DNA from: Paracoccaceae bacterium
Lineage (GTDB): Bacteria; Pseudomonadota; Alphaproteobacteria; Rhodobacterales; Rhodobacteraceae
Length of the DNA: 11,992 bases
Direction of reading: 5' to 3'
Assembly: GCA_007121115.1 (NCBI GenBank)
Contig: SKMI01000220.1
Location: 1-11,992 of the forward strand
The translations under genes and the position numbers were made by a program. The notes beneath the pieces are model-generated. The model saw only the letters and a list, made by a program, of their open reading frames with translations. It was not told where the DNA came from and ran no database searches. Positions 1-6,201 of the stretch are shown here, in pieces (the first letter of the stretch is position 1; each line of letters begins with the position of its first letter).

Positions 1-1425
1 AACCGAACCCTGACCCAGTTGCAGCGCGCCTTCCTGCTGCGGACCTGCACCGATTCGGTATTCAACAGCCGCACGCGCCCGTGCCTGCTCTATCAGATCA
101 AGCGCTGCGCCGCGCCGTGTGTGGGCTACGTCTCCGAAGACGACTACGCCGCATTGGTCGCCGATGCCGAGCGGTTCCTGTCCGGGCGCAGCACGCATAT
201 CCAGGCGCAACTGGCCGAGGAGATGCAGACAGCGGCCGAGGCGATGGAGTTCGAGCGCGCCGCCGCGCTGCGCGACCGTATCCGCGCGCTGACCAACGTC
301 CAGCAAAGCCAGGGCATCAACCCCCAGGGCGTGACCGAGGCCGACGTGATCGCGCTGCACATGGAGGGCGGTCAGGCCTGCGTGCAGGTGTTCTTCATCC
401 GCGCCAACCAGTCATGGGGCAACCGCGATTTCTATCCCCGCACCGGCGCGGGGGCCGAGACGCCGGAGATCCTGCAGGCGTTTGTCGCGCAGTTCTATGA
501 CGGCAAGGAGCCGCCGCGCCTGATCCTGCTGTCGCACCCGCCCGAGGATGCAGAGCTGCTGGCCGAGGCGCTGAGCGAACGCGCGGGCCGCAAGGTCGCG
601 CTGGCCGTCCCGCAGCGGGGCGAGAAGGTCGAGCTTGTCGCCAACGCGCTGCGCAATGCGCGCGAATCGCTGGGCCGGCGCATGGCCGAGGGCGCGGCGC
701 AGTCCAAGCTGCTGGCCGGGCTGGCCGAGGCCTTCGATCTGGACGCGCCCCCGCAGCGGGTGGAGGTCTACGACAACTCCCACATCCAGGGTGCGAATGC
801 GGTGGGCGCGATGATCGTTGCCGGGCCCGAGGGGTTCATCAAGAGCCAGTATCGCAAGTACAACTTCAAGCCGGGCGAGGTCACGGCGGGCGACGATCTG
901 GGCATGATGAACGCCATGCTCAAGCGCCGGTTCGAACGGCTGCAACGCGAGGACCCGGACCGCGAAGGGGAGACCTGGCCGGACCTCTTGCTGATCGACG
1001 GCGGCGCGGGGCAGGTGGCGGCGGTGGCGCAGGTGCTGGCCGATCTGGGCGTGGATGACGTGCCGCTGGTGGGCGTCGCCAAGGGCGTGGACCGCGACGC
1101 GGGCAAGGAGGAATTCCACCGCCCCGGCGCCCGCCCCTTCGCGCTCAAGCGCAACGACCCGGTGCTCTATTTCATCCAGCGGCTGCGGGACGAGGCGCAC
1201 CGCTTCGCCATCGGTGCGCATCGGGCGAAACGGGCCAAGAGCGTCAGCGCCAACCCGCTCGATGACGTGCCCGGTGTGGGGGCGGCGCGGAAGCGCGCGC
1301 TGCTGGGGCATTTCGGCTCGGCCAAGGCGGTGACGCGGGCGGGGCTGGCGGACCTCAAGGCCGTACCGGGCATCTCCGAAGCGCTGGCGCAGACCATCCA
1401 CGACCATTTTCACGCGCGGGGCTAG
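1..1425 (+). CDS. uvrC: UvrABC system protein C (excinuclease subunit C), 5'-truncated by window edge
   Basis: UvrC makes the two incisions around a DNA lesion after UvrA/UvrB recognition in nucleotide excision repair; it is cytoplasmic. The reading frame is open from base 1, so the true start lies upstream; 474 codons are visible against about 600-640 in the family, and the N-terminal GIY-YIG nuclease domain is missing only because of the window edge. Visible parts, in order: the Cys cluster CAAPC after RTRPCLLYQIKRC; the UVR domain that contacts UvrB (core EFERAAALRDRIRAL, near residue 85); the RNase H-like 5'-incision domain (EVYDNSHIQG near residue 255, then LLLIDGGAGQ near residue 330); and C-terminal helix-hairpin-helix repeats (DVPGVGAARKRALL and VPGISEALA). 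The gene ends in TAG and is convergent with the next gene. The 115-bp gap has only a weak 7-bp inverted repeat (1466-1472/1502-1508), not a convincing terminator. pgsA, which often follows uvrC in alphaproteobacteria, is not adjacent here. Confidence 0.97.
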   Translation, partial: NRTLTQLQRAFLLRTCTDSVFNSRTRPCLLYQIKRCAAPCVGYVSEDDYAALVADAERFLSGRSTHIQAQLAEEMQTAAEAMEFERAAALRDRIRALTNVQQSQGINPQGVTEADVIALHMEGGQACVQVFFIRANQSWGNRDFYPRTGAGAETPEILQAFVAQFYDGKEPPRLILLSHPPEDAELLAEALSERAGRKVALAVPQRGEKVELVANALRNARESLGRRMAEGAAQSKLLAGLAEAFDLDAPPQRVEVYDNSHIQGANAVGAMIVAGPEGFIKSQYRKYNFKPGEVTAGDDLGMMNAMLKRRFERLQREDPDREGETWPDLLLIDGGAGQVAAVAQVLADLGVDDVPLVGVAKGVDRDAGKEEFHRPGARPFALKRNDPVLYFIQRLRDEAHRFAIGAHRAKRAKSVSANPLDDVPGVGAARKRALLGHFGSAKAVTRAGLADLKAVPGISEALAQTIHDHFHARG

Positions 1426-1540
1426 GCGGTGGGGTGATACTCTGACGGGGGGCAGGCAGGCGCGGCCGAAGGGCGGGACGGTTGTCGAGGTCATGCACCG
1501 GCCTTCGGGTTGACTTGAGGCGGCGCCGGTTACCCCCGGA

Positions 1541-2254
1541 TCACCCCGCCAGCGCCCGGTCCACCGCCTTGATCTGCGCGTCGACGTCGATGGCGGTTTC
1601 GCTCAGCACCTCGAAGTCCCGGTCCTCGAACACGTCGCGGTCGGGGTGGGCGGCGCGCCGGGCCGCCAGCGCTTCGTCCCGCGCCTGGACCAGCGCGGCG
1701 ATCTGCGGGCGGAACAGGACCACCATCGCGGTGAGCCAACGGTTCGTGGGCCAGCTTGGCGCGGCGTGGTCGATGGCGAAATGCGGCAGCATCCGGATCA
1801 CGTCCGAAGCCGGATACCAGGTGTCCGCCGTCACCCAGCGGTTGGTGGTGAACAGCCCCGTGGGCGTGCCGAACTTGTCCATGGAGATCGCCACCAGATG
1901 CGACAACGCCTTGTCGCCCGAGGGCCAGTCACGCATCGCCGCCTCGGGGATGGGGGCGCAGCCTGCGGGCATCCCCTTGGCGCGCAGGAACAGGTGGAAA
2001 TGCCCGTGCTCGCCCTGGCGGTGGGCGTGGTAGTAGTATTGCGAATGGGTGTCGCGGTCGTAGACATCGCCCTTGGGGTAATGGGTCAGCTTGACGAACT
2101 GGCCCTGGCCCTTCAGCACCTCGCCGACGACGTTGAGCTTGGCCTTGCGCAGCACCCGGACGCATTCGCGCACCTCGGCGCCCGCGGCCTGCATGGCCTG
2201 CAATTCCGCGCGAGGGAGCGCGGTCAGGTCGGGGTCGGGGATGTCGCGGGGCAT
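1541..2254 (-). CDS. Conserved hypothetical protein with a His cluster (DUF6969-like)
   Basis: Function unknown. The 237-residue sequence is soluble-looking, with no signal peptide or membrane segment. It resembles what I recall as the DUF6969 family, but that assignment is from memory. A striking stretch near residues 73-90 reads YYYHAHRQGEHGHFHLFLR, with five histidines in twelve residues (H76, H78, H83, H85, H87), which could bind metal; this is inference. The C-terminal third is helical and charged. Two starts are possible: ATG at 2266 has no ribosome-binding site, while ATG at 2254 follows GGAG with a 6-nt spacer, so I chose 2254. It begins 22 bp after the stop of the NrsF gene on the same strand, so it is probably the third gene of the sigma-factor operon and may share its stress regulation. 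Confidence 0.85.
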   Translation of the reverse strand: MPRDIPDPDLTALPRAELQAMQAAGAEVRECVRVLRKAKLNVVGEVLKGQGQFVKLTHYPKGDVYDRDTHSQYYYHAHRQGEHGHFHLFLRAKGMPAGCAPIPEAAMRDWPSGDKALSHLVAISMDKFGTPTGLFTTNRWVTADTWYPASDVIRMLPHFAIDHAAPSWPTNRWLTAMVVLFRPQIAALVQARDEALAARRAAHPDRDVFEDRDFEVLSETAIDVDAQIKAVDRALAG

Positions 2255-2276
2255 CGGCGTCTCCATCTGCTGTCGG

Positions 2277-2957
2277 TCACGCCGGGCGGGGATCGGACCA
2301 GCGCAGCAGCCCGCGCCCGGCCAGCCCCGCCAGCGCCGCGATCAGCGCCACCGAGCCGACCTGCCATACCAATACCATAAGCGCCGCATCCTGCGCATGA
2401 AAGAACCGCAGCCCGAAATTCCCCAGTCCCGCCGCCGCCAGCGCCGCCAGCGCCAGTGTCAGCCGGGGCGCCAGCGGCACCCCGCGCCGCAGCATCAGAT
2501 ACAGCACCAGCCCCGGCAGCGATCCGATCAGCGCGATGTAGAAGAAACACGCCGGGTCCGGGGTCAACCGCAGCCCGTCAGCCCCCATCGCCCACCAGTC
2601 GCGCAGGCACCCCAGCGACAGCGTGCCCAGCCAGAGCGCGCCGGGCACCACCGGCGCCAGCCGCCAGAGCGGCGAGGCGCCGGGAATGGTCAGCGCCAGC
2701 GCCGCCGCCGCCGCCGCCAACCCAGTAGCCAGCGCCGCGCCCTGTTCGAAAAGGAAGCGCGCATCGCCCAGCCGCTCGACCAGATCGGCGCGGGGGCCGA
2801 TGGCCCAGACCATGGCGACGGCGAAGCCCAGCGCGATCACAGCCCACCCCAGCGCCCGGCGCACAGGGTGCGCCAGCGGCCGTGGCGGGCGCGCCTGGCG
2901 CGACAGCCGCGCAATCAGCGCGTCGGTGCCGCGATGGGTGTGCATCGGGTCGGTCAC
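2277..2957 (-). CDS. nrsF: NrsF family membrane anti-sigma factor (DUF1109-like)
   Basis: Predicted inner-membrane anti-sigma factor that sequesters the ECF sigma factor encoded just upstream. The 226-residue product has a short cytosolic N-terminus (TDALIARLSRQ, typical of the family) and about six hydrophobic segments (roughly 35-52, 73-90, 105-119, 138-156, 161-178, 189-216). The start is a GTG at 2957: GGAAGGAG lies 10 nt before it, inside the last codons of the sigma gene, whereas the in-frame ATG at 2945 is 22 nt away from that site. The gap to the sigma stop is 7 nt, suggesting translational coupling. Caulobacter NrsF senses metals through two conserved cysteines. The first appears here as C137 (DPAC), but the second, normally in an HC motif about 50 residues later, is alanine (FHA, A188). 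An extra cysteine, C117, is present. Family assignment rests on the N-terminal motif, topology and gene order. Confidence 0.85.
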   Translation of the reverse strand: MTDPMHTHRGTDALIARLSRQARPPRPLAHPVRRALGWAVIALGFAVAMVWAIGPRADLVERLGDARFLFEQGAALATGLAAAAAALALTIPGASPLWRLAPVVPGALWLGTLSLGCLRDWWAMGADGLRLTPDPACFFYIALIGSLPGLVLYLMLRRGVPLAPRLTLALAALAAAGLGNFGLRFFHAQDAALMVLVWQVGSVALIAALAGLAGRGLLRWSDPRPA

Positions 2958-2964
2958 GGGGTCG

Positions 2965-3540
2965 CTACTCCTTCCACAATGTGCCGCGCATCTTGCGCAT
3001 GGCACGGTGTATCGCCACCTTCAACGCCGCCACGGTTGACCCGCTCACGGCCGCCGCCTCGGCCAGCGACATCTCGCGCAGGCGCAGCAGTTCCACCGCC
3101 TGCCGTTCCGCCGGGGTCAGATCGCCCATCGCCTTGCGCACCGTCATCATGTTCACGACCGTTGCTTCGGTGATATTCGCCGCGCCATCGAAAAAGGTTT
3201 CGGCCAGGTCGGCGGCGGCGAGGTCGATCGCCGCGCGGCGGGCGTAGCGCCGCGCGTTGTCGGCCAGCCGGGCGCGGGCGATGGCCACCATCCAAGGCAG
3301 GAAGGGCCGCGCCGGGTCCCAGGTGCCGCGCGCCTGATGCAGCGACAAGAGGATGTCCTGAACGAGATCCTCGGTATCCTCGGCCGACAGCCAGGGCGCG
3401 CGCCGCCGCACCAACCGCCGCATGCGCACCGCGACCTCGGTCAGCAACGCGTGATAGGCCGCGCCGTCGCCCGACTGCGCGCGCATCATCAGCGGCTCCA
3501 GCGCTACCGCGTCGTCTGTCCGGCCTTGCGCAGTCTTCAT
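2965..3540 (-). CDS. ECF RNA polymerase sigma factor, SigF/NrsF type
   Basis: An alternative sigma factor of 191 residues, the normal ECF size, directing RNA polymerase to stress promoters. Region 2 spans about residues 25-97, with DLVQDILLSLHQ and PFLPWMVAIARARLADNARR typical of sigma region 2. Region 4 spans about 137-187, with LTPAERQAVELL followed by the helix-turn-helix MSLAEAAAVSGSTVAALKVAIHRA. The linker includes ITEATVVNMMTVRKAM. I chose ATG 3540 because AGGGA precedes it by about 7 nt and region 2 begins at the expected distance; upstream in-frame codons have no such support. It lies immediately before nrsF, so the pair is a sigma/anti-sigma module like Caulobacter SigF-NrsF. A GTAACT-N16-GTAA sequence 35 bp upstream suggests autoregulation. 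The divergent P460 gene, with an exact consensus promoter, is the likely main target. Confidence 0.93.
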   Translation of the reverse strand: MKTAQGRTDDAVALEPLMMRAQSGDGAAYHALLTEVAVRMRRLVRRRAPWLSAEDTEDLVQDILLSLHQARGTWDPARPFLPWMVAIARARLADNARRYARRAAIDLAAADLAETFFDGAANITEATVVNMMTVRKAMGDLTPAERQAVELLRLREMSLAEAAAVSGSTVAALKVAIHRAMRKMRGTLWKE

Positions 3541-3574
3541 CCGGCGATCCCTGCCGCGCCTGTCTGTCCTGATA

Positions 3575-3600
3575 TTACGCACGCGCGCTCGAAAAGTTAC
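3575..3600 (-). promoter_or_regulatory. Putative SigF-type autoregulatory promoter of the sigma-nrsF operon
   Basis: On the minus strand, GTAACT (3600-3595) is followed by a 16-nt spacer and GTAA (3578-3575). The -35 box differs by one base from the Caulobacter SigF -35 (GTAACC), and the spacing is identical, but the -10 box (CGAA) is only half matched. The implied transcript would start near 3568 and leave a leader of about 28 nt before ATG 3540. Autoregulation is usual for ECF operons; this site is inferred from motif and position. Confidence 0.5.
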
Positions 3601-3620
3601 ACGCGGGGTGAAGATTTTCT

Positions 3621-3646
3621 GTAACCCGCCGCGATCCGAGCCCGAA
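3621..3646 (+). promoter_or_regulatory. Exact SigF-type promoter (GTAACC-N16-CGAA) for the P460/Cys-repeat gene
   Basis: GTAACC at 3621-3626, a 16-nt spacer, and CGAA at 3643-3646 match the promoter motif reported for Caulobacter SigF targets in both boxes and in spacing. A transcript would start near 3653, about 70 nt before the ATG at 3722. The site sits in the divergent spacer next to a SigF/NrsF-type operon, which makes chance occurrence unlikely. The match is seen directly; use of the site by this sigma factor is inferred. Confidence 0.75.
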
Positions 3647-3721
3647 CCCCCTGACACCGGGACGCGCCATCACGGCCACCGGAAAAGAAGATGACAACAG
3701 AATCATGTCAGGGAGGCTTTG

Positions 3722-4897
3722 ATGCCGGAGAACACCGAAAGCTGTCGCAAATCCGGGCTGCGCGCGGGGCTGCGCTCGTCCACCGCGCTGAGCGTGGCGC
3801 TGATGCTGGGCGCAGGCGCGCTGGGCACCGCCGGGTTCGTTATGGTGACGCATGTGGGCCAGGCCCAGGCCGGGGCCTGCAGCGCGAACCCCTGTGCGGC
3901 TGATTGTGCGGCGGATTGTGCGGCAAACCCCTGCGCGGCTGATCCCTGCGCCGCAAATCCCTGCGCGGCCGACCCTTGCGCCGCTGATCCGTGCGCGGCG
4001 AATCCCTGCGCCGCCGATGCCTGCGCGGCTGACCCCTGCGCCGCCGATCCCTGCGCCGCCGCCTGTGGCCCCTGCGGCCCCTGTGGCCCATGCGGCGCGG
4101 CGGCAGGCGAGGCGACCGGCTGCTTCATCCCCCGGCTGGCCGAGGCGAACGCCTGCGCGGCGGACCCCTGTGCCGCCCACGACCCCTGCGCCGCGGACCC
4201 CTGCGCTGCACATGATCCGTGTGCCGCCAACGCCTGCGCGGCAGACCCCTGCGCCGCAGCCAATCCCTGCGCGGCGGATGACCCTTGCGCCGCCGCCTGC
4301 GCACCCTGTGGGCCCTGTGGCCCGTGCGGTCCCTGCGCCGCCGGTGCCCCGCCGCCCGACGTCAGCGACGAGGAATTGCAGGCGCTCTACGACTGCCTGA
4401 TGGAGTCCATGGGCCAGCAGGAAGCGGCACTCGATTCGGATCTGGTCATGGCGTCCTGGACCGAATCCGAACGCCCCGAGGGCAGCGCCTTCGCCGGCTG
4501 GACGAATTTCGCTTCCACGCCCTATATCTCGTTCACGCATGGCGAACGCTTCGCCACCAACCACGCCAACGAGATCGCGGCCGAGGTCTATGGGCTCTAC
4601 GAGGATATCGACACCATGCCCGCGGGCGGGATCGTGGCCAAGCCCACCTTCAGCATCGGCCCCGACGGCCAGGCGCTCTGGGAAACCCTGTTCCTGATGG
4701 AAAAGGCCGAGGAAGGCGCCTCACCCGATACCAACGACTGGATCTACACGGCAATCATGCCCGATGGTTCGCTCATGGGCCGGACGCTGGGCGCGAACTC
4801 GGACGGCATGTTCTTCTGCGCGGCCTGTCACATGGGCGGCGGGATGGACACCGATGACCTGCTGTTCATGGAGCCGCAATACCGCGTGCAGGACTGA
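3722..4897 (+). CDS. Secreted Cys-repeat protein with C-terminal cytochrome P460 haem domain
   Basis: A 391-residue protein, exported and probably periplasmic. Residues 1-20 are basic and 21-41 hydrophobic, with a likely cleavage after AQA at residue 50. Residues 53-205 hold 32 cysteines in two modules: 53-124 and 145-205, each made of CAADP/CAANP-type pentapeptides and ending in a run of C-G-P. Residues about 240-391 form a cytochrome P460-like domain: SWTESERPEGSAFAGWTNFASTPY, FTHGERFATNHAN, a glycine-lysine segment ending at K307 that lines up with the haem-crosslinking Lys of Nitrosomonas P460, and the c-type haem motif CAACH (366-370). GGGAGG 5 nt upstream fixes the ATG at 3722; an adjoining in-frame TTG is less likely. 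P460 proteins oxidise hydroxylamine or bind NO, but activity cannot be inferred here. Upstream is an exact SigF-type promoter, so it is probably the main effector of the divergent sigma system. The repeats suggest metal binding or thiol redox chemistry. Haem attachment would require CxxCH maturation in the periplasm, where the many cysteines must avoid mispairing. Confidence 0.92.
   Translation: MPENTESCRKSGLRAGLRSSTALSVALMLGAGALGTAGFVMVTHVGQAQAGACSANPCAADCAADCAANPCAADPCAANPCAADPCAADPCAANPCAADACAADPCAADPCAAACGPCGPCGPCGAAAGEATGCFIPRLAEANACAADPCAAHDPCAADPCAAHDPCAANACAADPCAAANPCAADDPCAAACAPCGPCGPCGPCAAGAPPPDVSDEELQALYDCLMESMGQQEAALDSDLVMASWTESERPEGSAFAGWTNFASTPYISFTHGERFATNHANEIAAEVYGLYEDIDTMPAGGIVAKPTFSIGPDGQALWETLFLMEKAEEGASPDTNDWIYTAIMPDGSLMGRTLGANSDGMFFCAACHMGGGMDTDDLLFMEPQYRVQD
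3878..4336 (+). repeat. In-gene tandem repeats encoding CAADP/CAANP and CGP units
   Basis: A degenerate 15-bp unit, roughly CCCTGCGCCGCTGAT, repeats through 3878-4057, then a 9-bp unit encoding CGP (about 4064-4093). After an interruption of about 60 bp (encoding a GEATGCFIPRLAEAN linker) the same plan recurs at 4154-4336, with some 18-bp units (CAAHDP, CAADDP) among the 15-bp ones. Cysteine spacing is thus 5 residues in the first module and 5 or 6 in the second, then 3 in each tail. Synonymous codons vary between units (TGC/TGT, GAT/GAC), so the array is not freshly expanded. Confidence 0.93.
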
Positions 4898-4918
4898 CCG
4901 CCGGTCCGTGAAACGAAC

Positions 4919-4946
4919 GCCCAAGGCGCCCCCCGGCGCCTTGGGC
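4919..4946 (+). terminator. Perfect 12-bp stem-loop between the P460 and DUF3179 genes
   Basis: GCCCAAGGCGCC at 4919-4930 pairs exactly with 4935-4946 across a CCCC loop. It starts 21 nt after the P460 stop and ends 30 nt before the DUF3179 start. There is no T-run after it (it continues CACAGACC), so it is not a standard intrinsic terminator. It may act as a partial terminator, a 3'-end stabiliser or a processing site that lowers DUF3179 expression relative to P460. Confidence 0.6.
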
Positions 4947-4976
4947 CACAGACCCCACACAGGAGAGCTTGCCGCC

Positions 4977-5939
4977 ATGTTCCGGATCGCCCTTGTCGCC
5001 GCGTTCACGCTTGCCGGGGCCAGCGCCAGCGCCAATCCGGCGCAATGGGAACGCGCCTGGCCGGAAACCGATTTCTCGCGCAGCACCGTGGATTTCGCCG
5101 AGATCATGTCCGGCGGGCCGCCCAAGGACGGCATCCCCGCGATCTGGGAACCCGAGTTCATCCCGGCAGCCGAGGAAGCAAGGCTGGATGCCCGCGAACC
5201 GGTCCTGACCTACGAGCATGAAGGCGAGGCCGCGCGCGCCTATCCGATCCGCTATCTGATGTGGCACGAAATCGTCAACGACGTGGTCGGCGGGGTGCCC
5301 ATCGCGGTGACCTATTGCCCGCTGTGCAATTCGGCGATGGTGTTCGATGCGCGGGTGAATGACGCGCATCTGACCTTCGGCGTCTCGGGGCTGCTGCGTC
5401 ATTCCGACATGGTCATGTACGACCGCGAAACCGAAAGCTGGTGGCAGCAGGCGGTGGGCGAGGGGATCGTGGGCGATTACGCGGGCGCACTGCTGGAGCC
5501 CCTGCCCGGCTGGATGGAAAGCTGGGCCGAGTTCCTGGAGCGCAACCCCGACGGGCTGGTGCTGGACGAGCCGAACTGGCGTCGCGCCTATGGCCAGAAC
5601 CCCTATGTCGGCTACGACACCTCGGCACGGCCCTTCCTCTACCGCGGCGAGGACCCGCCCCACGGGATCAACCCGCTGGCCCGCGTGGTGCGGGTGGAAG
5701 ATCGCGCCTGGACCTTCGCCCGGCTCCGCGAAGAGGGCGAGATCCGCGAAGCCGGCGTGGTGCTGAACTGGACCCCGGGGCAGGCCTCGGCGCTCGACAG
5801 CAGCACGATCGCCGCCGGGCGCGATGTGGGGACAGTGCGCGTGCGCGATGACGCGGGCCGCGATCTGCCCCACGACATCCCCTTCGCCTTCGCCTTCCAA
5901 GCGTTCTTCCCTGACGGCCAGTGGATGCTGGGCGACTGA
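4977..5939 (+). CDS. Secreted DUF3179 domain-containing protein
   Basis: Function unknown. The 320-residue protein has a clear signal peptide (hydrophobic residues 3-17, likely cleavage after ASA at residue 19), so it acts in the periplasm or outside. The rest matches DUF3179: IPAIWEPEFIPAAEE, the segment AYPIRYLMWHEIVNDVVGG, TYCPLCNSAMVFD, then GLLRHSDMVMYDRETESWW. C114 and C117 form a CPLC motif similar in layout to thioredoxin-like or Sco-type copper/redox sites, but the fold is not known to me and this comparison is only a resemblance. AGGAG lies 11 nt before the ATG at 4977. It is 79 bp downstream of the P460/Cys-repeat gene on the same strand, separated by a strong stem-loop, and has no obvious promoter of its own, so it is probably cotranscribed from the SigF-type promoter. 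It ends convergently with the DUF6525-like gene. Confidence 0.92.
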   Translation: MFRIALVAAFTLAGASASANPAQWERAWPETDFSRSTVDFAEIMSGGPPKDGIPAIWEPEFIPAAEEARLDAREPVLTYEHEGEAARAYPIRYLMWHEIVNDVVGGVPIAVTYCPLCNSAMVFDARVNDAHLTFGVSGLLRHSDMVMYDRETESWWQQAVGEGIVGDYAGALLEPLPGWMESWAEFLERNPDGLVLDEPNWRRAYGQNPYVGYDTSARPFLYRGEDPPHGINPLARVVRVEDRAWTFARLREEGEIREAGVVLNWTPGQASALDSSTIAAGRDVGTVRVRDDAGRDLPHDIPFAFAFQAFFPDGQWMLGD

Positions 5940-6201
5940 CGCCCGGGGCCCCAGCCCCGCAGACCCATCGAACGGTACTGCCGCGCAGGCGTGGAGCACG
6001 GGCGCAGGGCAGCCCACCCGCGCCGCGCGGCACGCGCGGCGCCCGGCCCAACGGGACGAGCCCCTGCAACGGGGCGAAGACGGGCGGGAGCCCCGGTCAG
6101 CCTGCCTTGTGTCGGGCGGGGCGGCCAGTCGTCCATGACCGGCACGCTCGGGGCCGCTGCAGCAGGATGGGACGGCCGCCACTGACGCCAACCGCAGCGC
6201 G
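5940..6201. other. Gene-free spacer between convergent genes, with GC-rich hairpins
   Basis: This 262-bp gap separates the 3' ends of two convergent genes. I see no credible gene; the open frames in it are extensions or shadows of neighbours. It has several GC-rich inverted repeats, the best at 6020-6042, plus smaller ones such as 6060-6064/6071-6075. It probably serves as a shared termination region, although none of the hairpins has a T-run. Confidence 0.6.
6020..6042. terminator. 10-bp stem-loop, possible bidirectional terminator
   Basis: GCGCCGCGCG (6020-6029) pairs exactly with CGCGCGGCGC (6033-6042) across a 3-nt loop. It lies about 80 bp after the DUF3179 stop and about 160 bp from the end of the convergent small gene. 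It has no flanking T-run on either strand, so termination activity is a guess based on position and stability. Confidence 0.4.

Noticed and set aside
412..1494. Long minus-strand open frame (360 codons) over uvrC
   Set aside because: It lies opposite the strongly conserved uvrC, has Arg/His-rich content typical of high-GC antisense frames, and no recognisable domain.
1482..3247. Plus-strand open frames (1482-2033, 1646-2380, 2091-3173, 2882-3247) over the minus-strand sigma/nrsF/His-cluster operon
   Set aside because: Arg/Ser/Pro-rich mirror frames with no domain; the minus-strand products are recognisable with good ribosome-binding sites.
3692..3710. Small dyad TGACA...TGTCA just upstream of the P460 ribosome-binding site
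   Set aside because: Only 5 bp per arm with a 9-nt loop, too weak to call a hairpin or operator without conservation.
3691..3903. Possible leader ORF starting at ATG 3691 upstream of the P460 gene
   Set aside because: It runs 70 codons out of frame into the P460 gene, with no domain; GGGAGG at 3711-3716 clearly serves ATG 3722.
3575..4564. Minus-strand open frame (329 codons) with glycine/alanine-rich repeats
   Set aside because: It is the antisense shadow of the cysteine repeats; the plus-strand frame has a signal peptide, P460 motifs, a CxxCH and a strong ribosome-binding site.
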